A stretch of DNA of 15,100 bases from JBBQBQ01 sp038317685 (GTDB lineage Bacteria > Desulfobacterota > Desulfuromonadia > Desulfuromonadales > DDH964). This document shows, one piece after another, positions 7,485 through 15,100 of the stretch (position 1 is its first letter; every line of letters starts with the position of its first letter). Position numbers and translations under genes: made by a program. The notes under the pieces were generated by a model. That model saw only the letters and a program-made list of their open reading frames with translations, was not told the DNA's origin and ran no database searches. The stretch covers positions 1 to 15,100 of the forward strand of contig JBBQBQ010000070.1 in NCBI GenBank assembly GCA_038317685.1, written 5' to 3'.

Positions 7485-7604
7485 ACCAGGCCAGTTGAGC
7501 CAAATCACCGATCCTGCGTCTTTTTTTGCTTGGTATAACTCCTGCTCTTCAGTTATCCTAACCAGCTTCGGCGACCGTCAATTCATTTCAGGAGGGTTTG
7601 CCCC

Positions 7605-8195
7605 ATGGAATCGAAAACGTTTCAGAACTGTCTTCACTGGCTGGAGCGGGGTATCAACCGGCGTACCCTGCTCAAGGCCGGGCTGTTGACCACGCTCAGT
7701 ATTTCTCTCCCCGATCTTGCCCTGGCCGGCATTCGCGCTCCCGAGCCGCCGGAAAAGGTCTTGTCCCTTTACAATATTCACACCGGAGAATCGATCGAAA
7801 AAGCGGTTTATATGGTCGAGGGACAACTGGTCCCAGAGACCGTCCAGGAAATCAATTATCTGCTACGCGATTTCCGTAACGACCAGGTTGTCACCATGGA
7901 GCCGAAACTCTTCGACGTTCTTTTCGCTCTGCGCCGCAAACTAGGTAGCCGTGCGCCCTTCCATGTCATTTCCGGCTACCGCTCGCCGCAAACCAATGAC
8001 CTGCTGAGCCGGGAAGGTTCCGGCGTCGCCAGAAACAGCCTGCACATGCAGGGAATGGCCGCCGATGTCCGCCTCCCCGGCGTCGAACTGGGCACCTTGC
8101 GACGGGCGGCCATGGGCCTTCGGCGCGGCGGCGTCGGCTATTACCCCGCTTCGGATTTCGTTCACGTCGATACCGGTCGGGTGCGCTCCTGGTAA
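7605..8195 (+). CDS. Tat-exported DUF882 / M15-type peptidase-like protein
   Basis: This 196-residue protein resembles YcbK/DUF882 proteins of the M15 peptidase clan, which act on peptidoglycan peptides in the periplasm. The N terminus carries a twin-arginine signal (NRRTLLKAG, arginines 19-20), a hydrophobic stretch, and a likely signal peptidase site ALA-G after residue 41. The catalytic region shows GYRSPQTN (124-131), SLHMQGMAADV (145-155) and FVHVDTG (185-191). H147, D154 and H187 are the expected zinc ligands, so the site looks complete. A good ribosome binding site (CAGGAGGG, 7589-7596) precedes the ATG. The gene stands 120 bases after the ATP-grasp gene and ends at a terminator shared with the opposite strand. 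Whether it is an endopeptidase or carboxypeptidase cannot be told. Confidence 0.9.
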   Translation: MESKTFQNCLHWLERGINRRTLLKAGLLTTLSISLPDLALAGIRAPEPPEKVLSLYNIHTGESIEKAVYMVEGQLVPETVQEINYLLRDFRNDQVVTMEPKLFDVLFALRRKLGSRAPFHVISGYRSPQTNDLLSREGSGVARNSLHMQGMAADVRLPGVELGTLRRAAMGLRRGGVGYYPASDFVHVDTGRVRSW

Positions 8196-8205
8196 GGCGG
8201 AAGAT

Positions 8206-8253
8206 GCTGCCCCATAAAAAAAGCTGCTCCCAATGGGGCAGCTTTTTTTATGG
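8206..8253. terminator. Bidirectional intrinsic terminator between convergent genes
   Basis: The inverted repeat 8212-8230 / 8235-8253 pairs CCATAAAAAAAGCTGCTCC with GGGGCAGCTTTTTTTATGG (one T-G pair), so each strand ends its stem in a run of seven Ts. It serves the peptidase gene on the + strand and the thiol peroxidase gene on the - strand. A second perfect 10-base stem, GCTGCCCCAT (8206-8215) with ATGGGGCAGC (8233-8242), is mutually exclusive with the first. Confidence 0.93.
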
Positions 8254-8277
8254 AGTTCCGCGGCTGCTTCAAACCCG

Positions 8278-8907
8278 CTAATTGCTTGCCAACAGTTCCC
8301 GGGCCTTGCTAAAGGCGGCGTCCAGGTTCGGAAGATGAGAAAGCTCCGGCACCACCTGGATGTAGCGGACGATGCCGTTCTTGTCAACAACGAGCACACT
8401 TCGCGCCTCCAGAAATATCTGGTCGACCAGCAGACCGGTGGCACGGCCGAAATCCCCTTTTTGATAATCGGAAAGATAGAGGATATCGGTGAATCCGGTT
8501 TCGTCGGCGAATCGTTGTTGCGCGAAGGGGAGGTCGCGACTGATGGTGATCCGGCGAATCCCGGCCGGCAGTTTCGCCTCACCAAGGAGGTGGGTCTGGC
8601 GCTCGCAGACCTTGGTGTCGAGGGACGGAACGATACTGAGGATCAGGACCTCACCCCGCATAGTCGAGAGATCGACATTCTTCAGGTGGGTATCAACCAG
8701 GACCGCGGAGGGGAGCGGGGCACCGACCCGGACCGGGTCGCCGACCAGATTCAAGGTGGTTTTGCCGCCGCGAGTCACGGTGCCGCCGGGCTGAGCCGAG
8801 CCGGTGTCGATTGGAATGGCCGGGGGGACCGCCGCACAAGCAGAAAGGAATAGGGTGGCGATGATGAACAGGGTCGATATGGTGGGCTGAAATAGGTCGT
8901 TACGCAT
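8278..8907 (-). CDS. tpx: Thiol peroxidase (Tpx-type peroxiredoxin) lipoprotein without a resolving cysteine
   Basis: This 209-residue protein is an atypical peroxiredoxin of the Tpx family, which reduces hydrogen peroxide and organic peroxides. The N terminus is a lipoprotein signal with lipobox LSAC (C24), so the enzyme should be anchored in an envelope membrane. The peroxidatic site is SLDTKVC (C101). The Tpx signature ISRDLPFAQQRF follows at 122-133, but residue 134 is Ala where E. coli Tpx has the resolving Cys95. C101 is the only cysteine left after lipid modification. The rest (LSDYQKGDFGRATGLLV, RSVLVVDKNGIVRYIQ) fits the family. An ATG at 8922 is in frame, but the ribosome binding site lies between it and the ATG at 8907, which is therefore chosen. 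E. coli Tpx is 168 residues; the extra length is the signal and a Gly/Pro-rich linker. The gene is 105 bases downstream of the kinase. Confidence 0.92.
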   Translation of the reverse strand: MRNDLFQPTISTLFIIATLFLSACAAVPPAIPIDTGSAQPGGTVTRGGKTTLNLVGDPVRVGAPLPSAVLVDTHLKNVDLSTMRGEVLILSIVPSLDTKVCERQTHLLGEAKLPAGIRRITISRDLPFAQQRFADETGFTDILYLSDYQKGDFGRATGLLVDQIFLEARSVLVVDKNGIVRYIQVVPELSHLPNLDAAFSKARELLASN

Positions 8908-8913
8908 AGTAAT

Positions 8914-8919
8914 CCTCCT
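8914..8919 (-). promoter_or_regulatory. Ribosome binding site fixing the thiol peroxidase start
   Basis: AGGAGG on the - strand ends six bases before the ATG at 8907 and lies downstream of the other in-frame ATG at 8922. Confidence 0.85.
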
Positions 8920-8937
8920 CATGAAACGTTGTCTTTA

Positions 8938-8965
8938 AGCATAACGCCGATTTTCTCGAAGACAA
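8938..8965 (-). promoter_or_regulatory. Possible sigma-70 promoter for the thiol peroxidase gene
   Basis: Read on the - strand, TTGTCT (8965-8960) and TATGCT (8943-8938) are 16 bases apart, each matching four of six consensus positions. The location, about 30 bases before the start codon, is suitable, but the match is modest. Confidence 0.3.
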
Positions 8966-9012
8966 TGCCGGGAGAGGGGGAAGGGCGGCGGGTTGGATGG
9001 GAAGGTTGAGGC

Positions 9013-10137
9013 CTAGCTGCGGGGGAGGATGATGGTAGCGGTGGTCCCCTTGAGATGCTCGCTCTCCAACCGCAAGCTGCCGCCGTGATCCTGCACAAAG
9101 AGACGTGCGTAGAAGAGTCCAAGGCCGAAACCGCGCACCTGCCCGGTGCGGTCGGGATCGACCTGATAGAATTTTTCGAAAAGCTTGGGAAGCTCCTCTC
9201 GGGGAATGCCGATGCCGTTATCGGTCACCATCAGCCTCACGCTCTCGTCATCGACCGCCCCGTCGAGAGTCACCACCCCCCCTTTGGGGGTGAACTTTAT
9301 GGCGTTGTCGAAGAGGGCCTGGAGAACGAAGGTGATGCGTTCGCGATCGAGCGGCATGGGGGGGAAGCTTCCGGCGACGTTGCAGATCAGGGAAACTCCC
9401 TTGCTTCCTGCCACTCCGTCGCGATCGACCAGAACCTTGAAGAGAAGGTCCTTGAGATCAACGACGGTACGTCGCGGCGGGCCTTCCTGGAGGATGATCT
9501 CGCTGTAATTTAGAAGGTCCTGAATCAGGTACCCGAGATAATTCGATTCTTCCAGAATCAGTTCCAGGGTTTGCCGAAAGGCGGGTTCGTTCGGATTGAC
9601 GACTCCCCGTGCCAGGTTCTGGATGAAAAGGGAGATGGCGGTGATCGGGGTTTTGAGCTTGTGGGAGATCAGGCCTAAAAAGTCGGACTTAAGGCGGTCC
9701 ATGCGCTTGAGATGGACCAGCTCTTCCTTGAGGGTCTTCTTCTCCAGGACCTTTTCAATGGTGGTTTTTAGCTGCAGAAGGTTGATCGGTTTGTTGATGA
9801 AGTCGTCGGCATCGGCCTTGAGCGCCCGCAGGATGATTTCCTTGTCAGCGTAGCCGGTCATGACCACCACCAGCTGGTTGGGTTGTTGCTCCTTGACCTG
9901 ACGAAGCAGGTCCAGCCCGTTCATACGAGGCATCATCACATCGGTAAGGATAATGTCGACCGGTTCGCGTTCCAGAATGGCCAGGGCCGTTTCGCCGTTT
10001 TCCGCTTGAAGGATGCGATAGTCGCCGAGGACCTTGGCGCAGAGTTCGCGGATCACGATCTCGTCGTCGACAACCAGGATACAGCGCTTTTCGTGCTGGC
10101 GGGTCAGACGCGATTCTTCAATCATGGCCATTCGCAT
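9013..10137 (-). CDS. Soluble receiver-histidine kinase hybrid
   Basis: This 374-residue cytoplasmic signalling protein has a response-regulator receiver domain followed by a kinase core, with no membrane segment. In the receiver, D24, D25, phosphoacceptor D66 (ILTDVMMPRMNG), T94 and K116 are all present. A short helical linker leads to the dimerisation domain with H159 in LISHKLKTPI. ATP-binding motifs are DNAIKF (N278), DNGIGIP (306-312), LFEKFYQ and GFGLGL (336-341). The H box has Lys after the phosphorylatable His where Glu or Asp is usual. An N-terminal receiver suggests that another kinase phosphorylates it and tunes its output; no partner regulator is adjacent. A GGGAGGA ribosome binding site precedes the ATG, and the cupin gene ends 17 bases upstream, so the two are probably co-transcribed. 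The signal is unknown. Confidence 0.93.
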   Translation of the reverse strand: MRMAMIEESRLTRQHEKRCILVVDDEIVIRELCAKVLGDYRILQAENGETALAILEREPVDIILTDVMMPRMNGLDLLRQVKEQQPNQLVVVMTGYADKEIILRALKADADDFINKPINLLQLKTTIEKVLEKKTLKEELVHLKRMDRLKSDFLGLISHKLKTPITAISLFIQNLARGVVNPNEPAFRQTLELILEESNYLGYLIQDLLNYSEIILQEGPPRRTVVDLKDLLFKVLVDRDGVAGSKGVSLICNVAGSFPPMPLDRERITFVLQALFDNAIKFTPKGGVVTLDGAVDDESVRLMVTDNGIGIPREELPKLFEKFYQVDPDRTGQVRGFGLGLFYARLFVQDHGGSLRLESEHLKGTTATIILPRS

Positions 10138-10154
10138 GGTCTGATTCCTCCCGG

Positions 10155-10499
10155 TTACTTCAGGGGAGGGGTGAATAGGGCGAGGAGTTCTACCGGCGCG
10201 TCGCCATGATTTTTCAGGCCATGGACTACCCCGGACGGCGCGACGCAGCAGTTGCCTGCCGTTACCGATTGGTGCCTGTCACCCATGGTGCACCGCGCTT
10301 CTCCGGAAAGGATGTAAAAGGTTTCGGTTTGCCCTTCGTGGGTGTGGGGGAAAATTTCCCCTCCAGGTTCGATGCGGCCGCGATGGACGGAGAGGGCCGG
10401 GTTGAGAGCGGCGGTTACCACATCGCGCAGAAAGAAACGCTCATGCTTGGGGTGGGCGTATTCCGCCTGCTCGGCGGTGGTGACGATCGTTCCTGGCAT
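10155..10499 (-). CDS. Small single-domain cupin protein
   Basis: This 114-residue protein is a single beta-barrel cupin. Both metal-binding motifs are textbook: motif 1 reads PGGEIFPHTHEGQTETFYI and ends in LSG, giving two His and one Glu, and motif 2 reads GNCCVAPSGVVHGLKNHG, giving the third His. A mononuclear metal site is therefore expected. Such small cupins may be enzymes, sugar or metabolite sensors, or partners of regulators; the substrate cannot be read from the sequence. An in-frame extension back to 10577 exists, but the ATG at 10499 has a proper ribosome binding site and the extension would run through a GC-rich hairpin. The stop codon is 17 bases ahead of the kinase start, which hints at a shared transcript and perhaps a shared signal. 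Confidence 0.85.
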   Translation of the reverse strand: MPGTIVTTAEQAEYAHPKHERFFLRDVVTAALNPALSVHRGRIEPGGEIFPHTHEGQTETFYILSGEARCTMGDRHQSVTAGNCCVAPSGVVHGLKNHGDAPVELLALFTPPLK

Positions 10500-10505
10500 C
10501 GGTCT

Positions 10506-10512
10506 CTCTCCT
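10506..10512 (-). promoter_or_regulatory. Ribosome binding site fixing the cupin start
   Basis: AGGAGAG on the - strand lies six bases before the ATG at 10499 and rules against the longer in-frame start near 10577. Confidence 0.7.
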
Positions 10513-10537
10513 GGGCAGTGTTTCTGTTTCAGGGGGG

Positions 10538-10568
10538 CCCCTCCCCCGGCTTCAGGCCAGGGGAGGGG
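10538..10568 (-). other. Strong GC-rich hairpin between alaS and the cupin gene
   Basis: On the - strand a 13-base stem pairs CCCCTCCCCTGGC with GCCGGGGGAGGGG (one T-G pair) around a CTGAA loop. It begins six bases after the alaS stop codon. No T run follows on either strand, so it is not a standard intrinsic terminator. It could be a transcript end stabiliser or processing barrier, or slow polymerase between the housekeeping operon and the cupin-kinase pair. Confidence 0.6.
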
Positions 10569-10573
10569 GACTG

Positions 10574-13219
<2,646 letters not shown>

Positions 13220-13232
13220 GGCGTGCCTTAAG

Positions 13233-13691
13233 CTACCTCTCTTGTTGGAAAAATGCCAGCACCAGGGAGAGGGAGAATCCCCGGCGCTGGAAATATTGAA
13301 CAACCCGGCGGCGACTCCGATCGTCGGCCGCCGCCCAAGAAAATTCTGGGAAGCGTCGTCCCGCCAGCTCGGCGAGAAGCTCCCGTTCCTCCCGCCCGCC
13401 GTTTGCTTCCTTAAGGGCTGCCTGCGCTGTCTCGGGATCGATGCCGTGACGGAGGAGGTCGGCAAGAATCCTGCTGCCGACTGCCCGGCCGTTTTGCAGC
13501 AGGCTGCGGGCGCGACTCCGGGCATAGCGGGCGTCATCAAGGTACCCGAACTCCCGGCAACGCTCCAAGGCAACTTCGATGGAGGCCGGACTGAACCCTT
13601 TCCGCCGGAGTCGGTCAGCCAGGTCGCAACTGCTCCGCTCGGTCCGGGCAAGGAGCCGCAAAGCGGCGGCGTAGGAATCAGAAGCGCTCAA
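13233..13691 (-). CDS. recX: RecX, regulator of RecA, TTG start overlapping pilT
   Basis: This 152-residue protein is a RecX family member, a small helical protein that binds RecA filaments and limits their growth or activity. Family features are ALRLLARTERSSCDLADRLRRKGF at the N terminus (two blocks), then FGYLDDARYARS and repeated three-helix units ending in RRVVQYFQRRGFS. The reading frame begins with TTG at 13691, inside the last codons of pilT, giving a 14-base overlap. There is no clear ribosome binding site, so translation is probably coupled to pilT. The first conserved residues begin about residue 7, leaving no better start downstream. alaS starts 13 bases after its stop codon. Separation of recX from recA by pilT is unusual in general but seems to be a pattern of this bacterial group. 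Confidence 0.93.
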   Translation of the reverse strand: MSASDSYAAALRLLARTERSSCDLADRLRRKGFSPASIEVALERCREFGYLDDARYARSRARSLLQNGRAVGSRILADLLRHGIDPETAQAALKEANGGREERELLAELAGRRFPEFSWAAADDRSRRRVVQYFQRRGFSLSLVLAFFQQER

Positions 13692-14856
13692 TTTTATTCT
13701 GGTCGTCCGCCGAGTTCCTCCCCGTCGAGCCTTCGGTGTCGGCCGGCTTGTCTTTCTCGAAATCCTCCCAGGAAAGGTCGGAAGCCGAGGAAATCCCAGA
13801 AACCTTCAGCTTGAAGTCGTCGGGGTTCGAACACTGGCGCAGGGCCTCGTCGAAGGTGATCAGCTTCTTCTGCAACAGCCCCATCAACGACTGATCGAAG
13901 GTCTGCATGCCGTAAGACACGTAGCCCTGGGCGATGGTATCGCGCAGCAGTTTGGTCTTTTCCTTATCGTCGATCAATTCCCTGATCCGGGCGGTGGAGA
14001 CCATAACTTCCACGGCCGCGACCCGTCCCTTGCCGTCGGCTCGGGGAACCAGCCGCTGGGAGATGACCCCCTTGAGGATCGAAGCGAGCTGGATGCGTAC
14101 CTGCCGCTGTTGATAAGGGGGGAAGACCGAGATAATACGGTTGATGGTCTCGGGGGCGTCGATGGTGTGCAGTGTCGAGAGGACCAGGTGGCCGGTTTCG
14201 GCGGCGGTGATCGCTGTTTCAATGGTCTCGAAGTCGCGCATCTCGCCGACCAGGATGACGTCAGGGTCCTGGCGCAATGCACTCTTCAGCGCCACCGCAA
14301 ACCCCTCGGTGTCGAAGCCGACTTCGCGCTGATTGATGATGCTCTTCTTGTCGCGATGCAGATACTCGATCGGGTCCTCGATGGTGACGATGTGCGCGGT
14401 GCGGCTGGCGTTGATGAAGTCGATCATCGCCGCCAGAGTCGTCGACTTGCCGGAGCCGGTGGCCCCGGTGACCAGGATCATGCCGCGCGGGTCCAGGGCG
14501 ATCTTTTTCAGAACCGGCGGCAGGAGCAGATCGTCGAGACTTTTGATTTCGAAGGGGATGGCCCGGAAGACCATGGAGACCGACCCCCTCTGGGAGAAAA
14601 CGTTGACGCGGAATCGCCCCAGACCCGGAACCCCGTAGGAGAGGTCGATTTCGTGGAATTGTTCGAAACGCGCTTTCTGCGTTTCGTTCATGATATCCAG
14701 GGCCATCTGCAGCGTCTGGTCGGGGCCGATGCGGGGTGCTTTGGGCAGGGGCCGCAAGGAACCGTCGATGCGATAGATCGGAGGCAGGCCGGCCTTGATG
14801 TGGACGTCCGAGGCGCGGGTCTTGAGGGCCATGCCCAGGATGTCGTTGAGTTCCAT
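13678..14856 (-). CDS. pilT: PilT-type twitching motility ATPase (type IV pilus retraction)
   Basis: This 392-residue hexameric ATPase of the PilT/VirB11 family depolymerises type IV pili at the inner membrane. The N-terminal PAS-like domain (ASDVHIKAGLPPIYRIDG) leads to Walker A GATGSGKST (131-139), an Asp box (VTIEDPIEYLH), Walker B (PDVILVGEMRDFETIETAI) and a His box (GHLVLSTLHTIDAPE). The C-terminal region has IRELI where PilT has AIRNLI, then GMQTFDQSL as in PilT and PilU. About 40 residues follow that end in an acidic, polar tail (from about 355) with no recognised function. The length exceeds classic PilT (about 345) and nears PilU. The gene begins three bases after the recA stop codon, with AAGGGA inside the end of recA as ribosome binding site. 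PilT is the likelier identity; a PilU-like paralogue is possible because this group often carries several copies. Confidence 0.93.
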   Translation of the reverse strand: MELNDILGMALKTRASDVHIKAGLPPIYRIDGSLRPLPKAPRIGPDQTLQMALDIMNETQKARFEQFHEIDLSYGVPGLGRFRVNVFSQRGSVSMVFRAIPFEIKSLDDLLLPPVLKKIALDPRGMILVTGATGSGKSTTLAAMIDFINASRTAHIVTIEDPIEYLHRDKKSIINQREVGFDTEGFAVALKSALRQDPDVILVGEMRDFETIETAITAAETGHLVLSTLHTIDAPETINRIISVFPPYQQRQVRIQLASILKGVISQRLVPRADGKGRVAAVEVMVSTARIRELIDDKEKTKLLRDTIAQGYVSYGMQTFDQSLMGLLQKKLITFDEALRQCSNPDDFKLKVSGISSASDLSWEDFEKDKPADTEGSTGRNSADDQNKIERF

Positions 14857-14859
14857 GGT

Positions 14860-15100
14860 TCAGGTTCCCTTCACCGCGGCGGCGGGGAGGCCGAAATGGG
14901 CAAGGATGCGACCTTCGATCATCGTTGCCGTCTCGGGGTGCTCGCGCAGGAACTGCTTGACATTCTCCCTCCCCTGGCCGATCCGTTCGCCTTCGAAGGA
15001 ATACCAGGCGCCGCTCTTCTCAACGATCCCGGCTTCGGCGCCGAGGTCGACGATGTCACCGAGACGCGAGATCCCCTCCCCGTACATGATGTCGAACTCG
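14860..15100 (-). CDS. recA: RecA recombinase, C-terminal part, continues beyond right edge
   Basis: Only the last 79 residues lie in the window. They read EFDIMYGEGISRLGDIVDLG, then EKSGAWYSFEGERIGQGREN and VKQFLREHPE, which is unmistakably the end of the RecA core and the start of the C-terminal domain. The tail is short and ends LPAAAVKGT, without the long acidic stretch of E. coli RecA. RecA forms ATP-dependent filaments on single-stranded DNA, drives strand exchange and triggers the SOS response. The 5' part and promoter, including any LexA site, are outside. The stop codon is three bases from the pilT start, so recA, pilT, recX and alaS probably share a transcript. Confidence 0.97.
   Translation of the reverse strand, partial: EFDIMYGEGISRLGDIVDLGAEAGIVEKSGAWYSFEGERIGQGRENVKQFLREHPETATMIEGRILAHFGLPAAAVKGT

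Noticed and set aside
7485..7604. A terminator or promoter between the ATP-grasp and peptidase genes
   Set aside because: A run of seven Ts (7521-7527) has no convincing stem before it, and the best -35/-10 pair (TTGGTA, TATCCT, 18 apart) matches poorly. Nothing firm can be called.

Overview
The window looks like chromosomal DNA from a GC-rich, strictly respiring delta-type proteobacterium of the Desulfuromonadia group (Geobacter / Desulfuromonas / Geoalkalibacter relatives). This rests on the recA-pilT-recX-alaS gene order, the sigma-54 activator next to a LUD-type lactate oxidation pair that includes a LutB-LutA fusion, and a methyl-accepting protein of a type common in that group. The assignment is inferred from gene content and order, not from a database search. 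No mobile element, CRISPR array, rRNA or tRNA was seen, and no gap between genes exceeds 300 bases.

Left half (1-8195, + strand). The 3' part of a sigma-54-dependent activator (3-920) is followed by a 140-base control region. That region holds an imperfect -24/-12 element and a TGGTNNNACCA inverted repeat resembling operators of FadR-type GntR repressors such as LldR and PdhR. Downstream are lutC (1061-1621) and a lutB-lutA fusion (1684-3831), closed by an intrinsic terminator. A methyl-accepting protein (3982-6264) follows, with the same sensor-like domain once outside the membrane and again at its cytoplasmic C terminus. Next come an ATP-grasp-like protein of unknown function (6366-7484) and a Tat-exported DUF882/M15 peptidase-like protein (7605-8195).

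Right half (8278-15100, - strand). In transcription order, starting at the right edge, it holds the end of recA, pilT, recX (overlapping pilT, TTG start), alaS, a small cupin, a receiver-histidine kinase hybrid and a lipoprotein thiol peroxidase. recA-pilT-recX-alaS are so tightly packed that they are very likely one operon. A GC-rich hairpin without a T run separates alaS from the cupin, and the cupin and kinase are only 17 bases apart. The two halves converge on a bidirectional terminator at 8206-8253 that can fold in two mutually exclusive ways.

How the genes work together: the lut genes probably pass electrons from lactate oxidation to the respiratory chain, under an activator and possibly a repressor. 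The flavin lactate dehydrogenase and permease are not in the window. The recA operon joins recombination (recA, recX), pilus retraction (pilT) and translation (alaS). The most unusual items are the two-sided sensor protein, the thiol peroxidase lipoprotein lacking a resolving cysteine, the putative lactate operator and the uncharacterised ATP-grasp gene. I did not find a clear, wholly new multi-gene system.
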